NCBI GenBank assembly: GCA_013054445.1
Contig: JAAMPI010001225.1
Location: 1 to 17,440, forward strand
Source of the DNA: Cudoniella acicularis
Lineage: Eukaryota > Ascomycota > Leotiomycetes > Helotiales > Helotiaceae
Reading direction: 5' to 3'
DNA: 17,440 bases
A model generated the notes under the pieces. The model was given only the letters and a program-made list of their open reading frames with translations, was not told the origin of the DNA and ran no database searches. The translations under genes and the position numbers were made by a program. The first letter of the stretch is position 1; every line of letters begins with the position of its first letter. Positions 9,060 through 17,440 of this stretch are shown here, one piece after another.

Positions 9060-11915
9060 CTAGGGTTGCTGGTTGGGGTTTTGTCCAGTGGCCGGGGCAT
9101 CATTAATTTGCTTGCTTGTCTGGGCCATTACTTTGATAGTATCATGTATATTGTGGAGCAAGTTCAGATTGCGAATATCCCTTGGATTATGGAGCTGTTC
9201 CACAGTGTTCAAGAGCTTCTGTAGATCCTGTTGGTAACACTCATTCAAGCTTGGCTCCTGTGGCTGGTGGACTACTACTGGCGGGGAATTCAGCCTTTTA
9301 AAAATATTTTCAGTAGTCCGAGTCTCCAGTTTCTCATCGGCCTTACGCTTCTTTCCTTGGGCATTTCCAGAAGAGGGAGGTGATCCAGAGGCATTGCTCT
9401 TGGCTTGTCCCGGGTCATTGTGCACACGCTTCATGTGGTCCCGGAGATTCCAGTGTCGAGGGAATCCATTACCTGGAACCCCGCGTTCGCAACCGTCATA
9501 GGTACAGAGAAACGGCTTATCGCCATGTCCATGCATAGCATGGGCCTCACGCTCATGGCGAAGCAAACAGGCAGTGGATGAGAAATGGAGATTTTCACAA
9601 GCAAGAACCTTGCATCGGTAGGGCTTCAGGTGAGAATCCACGAATTTGCTAAGATAGATAACATGATTAGCATTGCGACCTTAAGCAGGGAAAATATGCC
9701 TACTCGTAATTGCACTTGAGCTTTTCGGGATTGTGCTGGCAAGAAGCTTGGCCTTCCCATGGGCAGTGGTAAAGTCCATCGGCCTGGACGGACACATTTT
9801 GGTACAGCGGGTGATCATGGGCAGTATTGTCTATTTCAAGACTTGTGTAACTAGACTGGCCATATGATTTGAAAGAGTCATCGGAAGGCTCCGAGGTGCC
9901 TAAAAGGCGTTGCTGTCGCGATTTTACTGCCAAATACTCGGGTATAGCGGGAGGCGACCTTTGGGAATCAAAGTATTCGATGCCAGCATCCCACAGTATC
10001 GATGAGTCGATCACCTCGCCGGGATGGAACATACACCACTCACTTGAAATAACAATTTCTTGGCCAATAGCACCAACAAAAGGTTCACAGATTGGCGGTT
10101 CATCCGTGTCATCAAGGGCAACCTTCATTTTTGTCTTCCCTTCGTTAAGAGTTCTCTCTGTGCTTGGATCCTCCGGTTCAAGGTCCTCCTTGGTTACTTC
10201 TGCAGTTAGAGCTCTGAGAGGATTGAATATGGGCATGGTGTTGGGTTGGCTTATTTCCACCGTGGCGCTTTTTTCAAAGTCTTGTTGTAATCCATCCCTA
10301 TCGAAATTGACCATATATGCGGGTCGAAAAGCTACCAATAGTTCAGTTGAAGTCTGAGGAGTAGGCGTTTCATTTCTGTTCGGGGGAACAAATAATTCGA
10401 CCGATTTTCCAAGTCTCCGTTGAATATCCTGGAATATCTGTACCGAGGGTACAACATAAGCTGTTCCGGTTCCCGGGTATCCCGGAACGATGTGTCCGTA
10501 CACGACTCCGGTTTGTTGATCGAAAACCCATGATCCATAATCTCCGTCAACTGCGGTTGTTAGCAGAACCATGGCCACAGACTAGTCAAGAATACGTACC
10601 AAAATGGCCAACTAAACGTCTAACCACCAACAGTTGCTGAAAACCCCGAGTCCCAGCACCTATCGTGAACGAAGAGACGCCTGATAGTTCACCTGCAATA
10701 ACCCCACTTGATCCGGTGTATATTAGAACATGAGCATCAGCCGAGGAATTCGCAATCGTTTTCGGATAAATGACTTTGCCTCCCCACGGAATATGGCTCT
10801 GCGGCTGGAAATTTTCTTCTCGCGACGATGATTTCGAATCCCGAATTTGTACAAGAGCCCAATCAAGATGATCTCCAACTGCTGTTGATGCGAAGATGGT
10901 TCCTAGTTTTACTGCTAACTTCTCCCTATTCGGATCTAGATAAAGTCAGGACATAGGTAATAACGAGGTAAGAAGAACCCACCGACCACCGCCGTGTTTC
11001 CCGTTGACTGGGATTTTTTGGAACCCATCGAGCCCGAACTCGGCGTGGTAGATCCCTGCGCATCGTAGCCTAGTTCGTTAGTACATGGTGATCGACTTGA
11101 TCCAGATAACATGCTGGCTGAAGTAGATCAGCTTGTTTCCCTACTATTCACAGCCGTATCTTACCTCCGCTGGTGGTTTCGACAAAATTCTCCTCATCGT
11201 CCGAGCTATCGTATGGTTTATAGCCTCCATAAAATGCGAATTCGATGTCTTCATTGTTGCTCGTGTCTTCTTCCCTCGGCTCCGAGAAGGCGTGTGCAGT
11301 TGTGACTCCGAAGATCTCGCCTTCAATCGAAACAATACCTCCGATCGTCGCTTTTCTTGGCATTACCTGGTGTGTTGAACAGATTAATACCGGGGTACCG
11401 TAGCTTTGTAAAGGTCCGTTCAGATAGACCCCGGGGGGCAAAGGGGGCAAGTCGGATTTGTATTCGATGGCCAAGAGCCGTGGTCGTTTTGAACACTCTG
11501 CCATCAAGACACCTGGGTGGTCAGCCAAAACCTTCTTTTTCTGGACAAAGCCAACAGCTTTCTGACGACAATTCTTGTTTTCGCAACTGAATAGAATCGT
11601 AGGGTTGGAATTTGCAGGTTTCCTCCCGATCATAAACATTTCAATCATTAATTCCGAGTCCCCGGCGTCAAGATGTTCAAAAAGCTCTTCAAGAAGGCTT
11701 GTGATAGCCTTGGAAATCGTCTTCCACACAAGGTGGGCTGGACTCTTGTCTTTTAGCGACCAACATTTGTATCTACCCAAAAGATTGAGAGATGCGTGTG
11801 GTGACTCGATTGACAGTTCTGGTTGCTGCCATCGGGGACAAGGCATGGCTGACCAAGATAGCTTCGAATGGGTTTGTGCGACCTCTAAGAGTGCTGTTGT
11901 GAATTGAGGCGACAT
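9060..11915 (-). CDS. Trypsin-like (pseudo)protease fused to C2H2 zinc fingers, complete
   Basis: Five exons (11915-11165, 11069-10983, 10935-10600, 10550-9704, 9648-9060) join without any frame problem into 869 residues. After an N-terminal region of about 180 residues comes a trypsin/PA-fold domain, with His208 in TTAHAF, Asp304 in LDWALV and the nucleophile motif as GDYGSW, so Tyr396 stands where Ser (or Cys, in related fungal proteins) is expected. This predicts loss of peptidase activity. Three zinc-finger units follow: an irregular one (Cys654, Cys662, probably His680), C686-x4-C691-x13-H705-x4-H710, and C722-x4-C727-x17-H745-x4-H750. A basic KKRK stretch that could be a nuclear signal and a helical tail with two possible amphipathic segments end the protein. 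The start is the ATG at 11913-11915, which begins the conserved-looking N-terminus. Intron 4 (10599-10551) removes a stop and creates the GDYGSW frame. Binding of nucleic acid or protein is inferred; the target is unknown. Confidence 0.9.
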
Positions 11916-13242
11916 GAAGATAACAAGCTGGATACCAGTTGGCTTTCTAATAGCTACTTGGAAATATATTCTGTCTTGGAGATCATTCCTCAGATTGCGG
12001 AATAATTGTTGCGAGAATTAAGAAGTCAGAATTTGCTCACGGGCGGTGTTTTCATCGATGCAGCGTTCATGACTTGGCCCCTCCTGCGGAGCCGGGCGGA
12101 CTGCACAGGCTAAGCTGACTTACCGCATAAGCGTGCCAGCTAAGCCGGGCGCAACCTTCGAAAGATATAGCCTTGTCAAAAAGTCTGTTACAACTCAGAA
12201 TTTGTTTGAGATCTGGCCCTTTTCTGACGACGTGGAAAATTAGTAAGTGTGAACCCTCGTAGTTTCCCTCTTTCGTCCGAAATTCAGTAGAAGACAACTG
12301 AGCTAAATTAGAGTGAGTAGTCCTTTGGAGCTCACTCTGAGGAAAACTTGTTGTGCGCTAGACTTCGAGAGTAACGATCATCGATATCTTAATCCACTTC
12401 CATCTTTTGGGGCGGAAACTTGACTGTCTGTTAAATTAGTGCTTACGAAGAGTGGGAAATGGCTGTAACGTATTTGGTGCGGTGAACAGCGCAGTTTTAT
12501 CGTTATCCAGAAGACTGACCCCACTTCCTTCAACATTTCATTTAATGCCCTCAAGCTTTCGCTCGCCGACGTGGAAAATATCACCGTGTGGGAGTCTTTT
12601 ATTTTAGTAAAGATAGAAATTTCTCACAGGATTCTACCTGGAATAACAGACTCTTCAAGGGTTGGAAGGTTTAAACGATTCATCTTGTCTAGTTATTAAA
12701 TACAATGCTTAAAGGATGGCGAGTACATCGGCGACGAGGCCCTGTACAGGCTGATAGAGGAGGCCAACAAAGGGCTAGGCGAAGAGCTTGCCGAGGAACG
12801 TATCCGCAGCTTTAAGGTCCGGCCTGTATTTGCCGTCAGAAGATAAACGCGGTTTGCTAGCATGTGTAACAGATTGGTTGGTTGGATATTCTATTCAAAG
12901 GAGATAGAGGAACTACCCTTAGTAAAGTCACTATGTGATTTAGAGAATATATTGCTAGCTGCGAAGTTCAGAGCAACGAAGTATAATTTGATGTCTTAAT
13001 TCCGAATTTATACATATATGGGTGCTCTAGTGAAGATCCTTTAAAATGGACTAGTGGCGACGACCACGTTTTTATTGCTAACAAACGTCTGATTAGTAGG
13101 TTAAACAAGTAGATAGTTAGGCAGAGAAATAATAGAAGTACTACTTTTCTTTTTAGTTTCCAAAACATTTGAATTATATACTTTGTTTCTCTTCGTGTCT
13201 TCAACAATAGACTGTTATTTACGCTTTATTACTTCTCGAGCT
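11916..13242. other. Intergenic region with possible gene debris
   Basis: This 1.3-kb gap lies upstream of the zinc finger gene and downstream of the F-box gene, so it holds the promoter of the first and the 3' flank of the second. Minus-strand frames at 12378-12609 and 12067-12297 read like weak protein (for example a Ser/Leu-rich helix near 12530-12590), but no start, stop and splice set makes a gene. A GC-rich patch sits at 12070-12155. DNA from about 12850 to 13230 is AT-rich. One clearer coding-like fragment at 12715-12846 is listed on its own. Confidence 0.5.
12715..12846 (+). pseudogene. Short GC-rich coding-like fragment, unknown origin
   Basis: Forty-three codons followed by TAA read as a charged, helix-prone peptide containing GEYIGDEALYRLIEEANKG and ending VFAVRR. 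Third positions are GC-rich, unlike the AT-rich flanks, and the stop is in a natural position, so this looks like the C-terminal end of a protein-coding gene copied or left here without its 5' part. There is no in-frame ATG and a stop lies a few codons upstream (about 12697). I cannot name the parent gene. Confidence 0.3.
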
Positions 13243-16200
13243 CTAAAACACTCCAAAGTCTATTATCCTTCGATAGGAGTCATTGGCCCAGAATCCGGCG
13301 AACTTAGCTCCAGCAAGACCATATGATTTTATTGACTCCTGCCACCTTTGGTGATACATTTCAAGGAAAGCTTTTGAGACGTCATGATCGTCTACGTTAT
13401 TCAGAGTGCCATTTCCTTCTTTTGCACGGACGCCTAGCCGTCGTTGAACTGGAACGCTTGAACTCTCGGAGCCATGTTCTTCTTCACGTTCCGTGGTAAG
13501 CTATATACGTGAGTCTATGCTACTAGTAATCATGTGTTTTGGATTTACTCACAAACATTTCTTGAAGCCCAGCCATATTCCAACCGGCCTCCACGCGCAC
13601 GACTTTCTCGTTGTCGACGAAGGCTATTTCCAAGGATTGCTGGCTATCCAAAGGTCCTAAGACCCTTGTTTTTCCCGAGCCGTACTTGAAAACAAGACCA
13701 GTGATCAGATCTGTTTTAAACTTTATCGTGATGCCTTTCAAGCGGTCTAAATCGCCCTTGTTGTCGACATCTTCCCACAGGACTATCTCTGGGACGCGCC
13801 ATTTTCTTTCAACTTTTGGTTGAAAGAGTCCAGAAGACCGGAGACCAGGATAGATTGTTGAAACTCGTGTTTGATCCCATCGTTTAGAAAATGACCAGTG
13901 AATTGCAGTCTGTATTTAGAATTTCATTAGCTCTTCCAACTTTTTGGAGTACTCGAAAACGCCTCTTACCAATTGCTCGAGTCGACTTGCATGATATTTT
14001 AAATTCACAAGACGTCTTGTCGGAGGGCGATTCGTCCTTAGGTCCGCAAACAAATGTGATGGATGGGCTAAATCACCGGCTGATATTGAACGGGAAGCTG
14101 AGGTTGATATCAAAATCCCAACCACTTGTCCCAGTTTTGGTCCACCCGCTTCTCTCGATACAGCATCTGGCTGCAGCCAAAATGAGACGTCAGTCACGAC
14201 CTCATCGGGAGCGAGCATCATGGAGTAACTTTCATGAAACCATTGCCCAACTATTTGCGGTTGGTCAGTATGATAGTAATCAATCCATAACCCGGATACC
14301 CTGAGGTCTCCACGCGACCGCCCGGCACATCCATGAGAGATCCGGATGCAACGAACATTTTGCAAATCTGCGACACTATCGAGTCTCTGGGGAAGTAGTT
14401 CCTTATCAAATTCAGTCGCTTGAATTCTGCCACCTAGAATGTGTTCTGGGTTTAGAGGTAACGCTTCCACAGCTGCTTGTAGAGTTTGTGTTGTATCTTC
14501 GGCGACATTACGACAAATAAGTTCAAGGCTGTGAAAAGACCCTGTCCGTGACTAGGTACATTTGTCAACTCGTTAACTGCCATTGGTGTTCTGCGACATA
14601 CATTCTCTTTGCATATGAATCCAACAATTGTCTCCATATGAGGCGCTTCAAGTATAGTATTTTCCAGCGGTTCTAAGCCATTGTTTTCATAGCAGAGTTG
14701 ATTGCGGAAATTAGTTGAAAGCTAAATGAAATAAATTAGCGCTCTGGATCGGAATCATTAGGAGATGCTTTAGAAAGGAAACATGAGGGAGGGGAGGCGG
14801 GTGGGGAGTTGGGGTGCTTCCAGTCGTTTTTGCACAGCGACAGGAAGGATATATTTTGAACCAACCTTTAGAGACATAATCTCTGTTGATGACCCAACAC
14901 CAACATAGACACTGTTGATTAGTTCGCCCTTAGCACCGTCGATGAAAAGGGTCTTTTCCGCCCCGTTCCTCCTCCCATATAGAGCGCAAGTGCCTTCTGA
15001 ATATACGAATTCAAGTCCTACAAGTGCATCAATGTCGGTGTCCATTACTGCCGTGATTCTAGTCAGAGAGAGGAGAAGTTTTCCATCAGGATTGCCAAAA
15101 TCGATATTGAAGCGAACTTCATAGCACCTATTGAAGGGGGTTTGCTCGGCTGTACATGAAAGATGATACGGAATTCTGGGAGTCCACGAAATAGTTCCCG
15201 AAGGACTGGGAGTATTTAAATCAGGAAGTTCTGCTTGCTCTGACGAGCCTTTGCCCTCAAAGGACGACTCAACAATCCCAAAGGAGACCATTTTACATGC
15301 CTAATTTCTGTGTAAGCTTTGTTTCGGGTTAAAGATGAAACACTTTTTTTTTCATAATAGTATCATTTAGATGAAATATTCAGAAATAACATTATTGGAA
15401 AGATCGCTTACATCAAATCCAACGATAAATCCACAAATCTGTTTCTTATATTCAGGTACTAGTCGAGAGAAACAAACTTCCGGCATACCGCAGCCAATGT
15501 CCCCGTGCCATGTTGAGACTTGTCGCGAGTACTTATTAGTGATAAATTTCAAGCCAACAATTCCAGTAGAAGTCGTAGCAATTTCCAGCTCCAGTAATTG
15601 GTCTCCGGGCTCGAAGTAGTGCAATATTTCGGCATTGCGTACAACAAGACCTAGTGACGAGATTTCCGTGAGAGTTTCATTGGAATTGAATATGCGCAAA
15701 CCCGATAAGTAAGTCCTACCGGAAAATGAGATCAAGGAGATACCCAGGTAGTAGCCTTGGTCGCTTGAGATTCCAGGGAGGCTGATTCCAAAGACAGCCA
15801 ATTCTTGACCATAATTTCGAATCCTTGGCTCATACACAGACATGTTGCTTTCAAGATCCGCAGTCACAGTCTGCCCGACACGAAAACTAGAATTGCTAGA
15901 CCACACTGAAGAGAGATCCGTCCAATATACTTGTTTGCCTGCAAGCCCACCACCCTCCTCAAGAAGACGAATAACATTAACTATTCGGCCCATTGTGCTC
16001 CAAATTCTGCTTCGATTCTTCAAATGTTGATATGACTCCCCATCGAAGAGTGCTGTTTGAATTTGGAAGTATCGCTTGCGCCAGTCGGGTTTTGGTTCAA
16101 TTCCAGTCAGAAGAGAAAAGGCAAAACCCATCTCAAAATCGGCAAAAAACCTGCTCTGCCAAAATCTGGACGGAAGAGCATTCATCGTCGATGCTCGAGC

Positions 16201-16945
16201 AACTGTTTTCGAGGAAAGTCTTAAAGAAGCGACACTCTTTGATGGAAGACTTGTAAGGATTTCGTAGAGTATTTCAAGTGGCAATGTAGAAAATGTATCA
16301 TGATTTGAGGAGTATTCGGTTGACCCGTGTATTCGTGGGCTTGACCATTCAACGGACAGGGGATCATTCCATTCTGGCAGAGCATCGACTCCTAAAGCGG
16401 ACAAAGGGTCGACATGTATAAATGCTTCCGGCGTGTTTTCAACCTCGTGAAAAGGATTTCCGTGTATAGTGTGAGATTTATTAGCATCACCGAAATCGAT
16501 ACTAAAATAATTTGTGCCATATAAAGATAGCAAGACCCGAAAAAGATGATTGGCTACTTGAAGGAAATTTTTCATGGGATTATCTAAACGCGACAGCAGG
16601 AGTCCCCAGCAAGCATCGTGAAGTGGAAATGCCCAGAACGTTTGACTCAGGTTGAATATCTGGAAGCGTGCTAGATCAACTTCCTCGTCATTGAAACTTT
16701 TCTCTGGTTCTAGCGGAACCTGTGCGAAATCGTCAACAAGGAATCCCACTCCGGTAAGGTATGGTGACTCTATGTCGCTGACAGAACGAACTAGTAACAT
16801 AAGTTATAGCTGCGCGGCAAAGAATCTTTTTGTGAAAAGTTGTACCTATACGAATTTCTTGCAACCAAGCCAGCGCTGGGATTGTCGCGATGGCAGTCTG
16901 TTGCCGCATCCACACGCCACAAATTGGGCAGAAGTACTTCGGCAT
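13243..16945 (-). CDS. Large F-box protein with beta-rich (DUF7600-like) C-terminal region, one frame break
   Basis: Seven exons are inferred: 16945-16846, 16790-15412, 15300-14866, 14721-14602, 14551-13970, 13908-13553 and 13500-13243, coding for about 1,076 residues. The start MPKYFCPICG carries a Cys-x2-Cys pair, as at the N-terminus of many fungal F-box proteins. An F-box motif (TLPLEILYEILTSLPSKSV) lies at about residues 200-235 and would recruit SCF ubiquitin ligase through Skp1. The rest is beta-rich with recurring hydrophobic-Gly segments such as TGIVGLKFI, ALVGLEFVYSEG and ITGLVFKYGSG, resembling the fungal DUF7600 or jacalin-like modules that could bind substrate or sugar. The intron after exon 3 (14865-14722) has a weak GTTGGT donor. 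In exon 6 the frame slips by one base near 13860: before it reads IHWSFSKRWDQTR, after it STIYPGLRSSG. No intron explains this, so one base appears missing. F-box assignment is good; the domain name is from memory and less sure. Confidence 0.82.
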
Positions 16946-17284
16946 GTTGATGGGCGACAGATAACCAGGAGAAGATGCACCATAATATCATATGGCGATA
17001 CGACTGGAGCACTTTGGTGTCATGAGGCAGAAATGAGAGTAGATGAAGACAAATCTTGTGTGTGGCCTCGTTCATGCAAGTGCCAAGCGTTGTCATCCAC
17101 AAAATCCCCGACACGCAAGAAATCTCTGCCTAAGGAATCAATAAGGTTTGGGACAACTTTAGGCACTTCACTCGGACCATATAGAGGCCAAGGCTTGAGA
17201 AAAAGCGGGTGCACAAATCAAGCTCGCTGTGGTGTTCGAAATAATGTCACAGTTTATAATCCTCTCCTTTAAGAGCAGAATCCA
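16946..17284. other. Upstream region of the F-box gene
   Basis: About 340 bases upstream of the F-box start. Open frames on both strands (16652-17272 plus, overlapping the F-box exons, and 17020-17214 minus) are present, but the plus frame is a shadow and the minus frame has a stop just upstream and no supported splice link. I see no clear TATA box or other regulatory element. Confidence 0.4.
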
Positions 17285-17440
17285 CTACATTTCGGACCCA
17301 ACATCCAGGGACACTTGCTCCACAACTAATCTGGCCAATCGATTACAATTTGGGCATACCGGTGTCCCAACTTTGCAATAATTAAGCGCCAATGGTACAA
17401 TCGGTTCTATAGACTGTGCGTAATCCACTAGGCCGTTTTT
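17285..17440 (-). CDS. Possible 3'-terminal exon of a neighbouring gene, partial at the window edge
   Basis: On the minus strand the frame is open from the last base of the window to a TAG at 17285-17287, 51 codons. The peptide includes GLVDYAQSIEPIVPLALNY and a Cys-x7-Cys-x2-Cys cluster (CKVGTPVCPNC) that could be half of a zinc site. It ends VEQVSLDVGSEM. Composition is protein-like, and the reading frame enters from outside the window, so this may be the end of a gene located to the right and transcribed in the same direction as the F-box gene. A splice site (for example GT at 17288) could also continue it further left. I do not recognise the family. Confidence 0.35.
   Translation of the reverse strand, partial: KNGLVDYAQSIEPIVPLALNYCKVGTPVCPNCNRLARLVVEQVSLDVGSEM

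Noticed and set aside
9869..10357. Plus-strand ORF of 162 codons
   Set aside because: Antisense shadow of exon 4 of the zinc finger gene, whose minus-strand frame is continuous with its other exons and carries the domains.
10551..10599. Independent start for the downstream part of the protease/zinc finger gene (frame open from 10578)
   Set aside because: That segment is an intron with GTACGT donor, CTAAC branch and CGCAG acceptor; splicing joins RRLVGHF to VDGDYGSW exactly as the trypsin-like fold requires.
12060..12160. GC-rich patch with GCTAAGC reiterations that could be a tRNA or small RNA
   Set aside because: No cloverleaf, no B-box consensus and no convincing stem could be drawn.
17020..17214. 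Minus-strand ORF of 64 codons upstream of the F-box gene
   Set aside because: It reads fairly protein-like, but a TGA lies just upstream, it has no ATG, and no splice pair links it in frame to the edge ORF at 17285-17440.
16652..17272. Plus-strand ORF of 206 codons
   Set aside because: Overlaps the first two F-box exons antisense; no motif, no family resemblance.
1..17440. CRISPR arrays, bacterial operons, phage genes
   Set aside because: No regular repeat-spacer units and all convincing genes are intron-containing fungal genes.

Overview
The window looks like nuclear DNA of a filamentous ascomycete (Pezizomycotina). The genes are split by short GT-AG introns (about 47-144 nt), many with CTAAC-type branch sites. 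The protein families are typically fungal: a sugar-porter MFS transporter, a SLIP-GC-like large GTPase, a trypsin-fold/C2H2 fusion and a giant F-box protein. Gene-rich segments are separated by AT-rich, TpA-rich DNA that resembles RIP-degraded repeats. I could not narrow it to a genus.

Layout. (1) 3-1539 (+): the 3' part of an MFS sugar transporter, cut by the left edge, five exons, with a one-base frame break near 604. (2) 1600-3085: gene-free, with three CACGTG palindromes. (3) About 3086-6870 (+): a dynamin-superfamily GTPase of about 1,000 residues in about 14 exons, including a 10-nt microexon and two points where the frame breaks by one base. (4) About 6930-7620: an AT-rich block, followed by unassigned DNA to 8588. 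(5) 8589-8927 (-): an orphan exon-like ORF. (6) 9060-11915 (-): a complete five-exon gene for an 869-residue protein with a trypsin-like domain, whose nucleophile position is Tyr, followed by three C2H2 fingers. (7) 11916-13242: mostly gene-free, with one short coding-looking fragment. (8) 13243-16945 (-): a seven-exon F-box gene of about 1,076 residues with beta-rich C-terminal blocks and one frame break near 13860. (9) 17285-17440 (-): a possible terminal exon running off the right edge.

Nothing suggests one pathway or an operon; each gene has its own promoter region. The GTPase, pseudoprotease/zinc finger and F-box genes belong to accessory families that are often expanded in Pezizomycotina, next to repeat-like DNA, so the region reads as an accessory or rapidly evolving segment. 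A role in self/non-self recognition or immunity is conceivable for the GTPase and pseudoprotease but is only inference.

Four one-base frame breaks occur in three genes while one gene is perfectly open. Either the assembly carries indel errors or these three genes are decaying. Exon coordinates were derived by hand from frame continuity and splice motifs.
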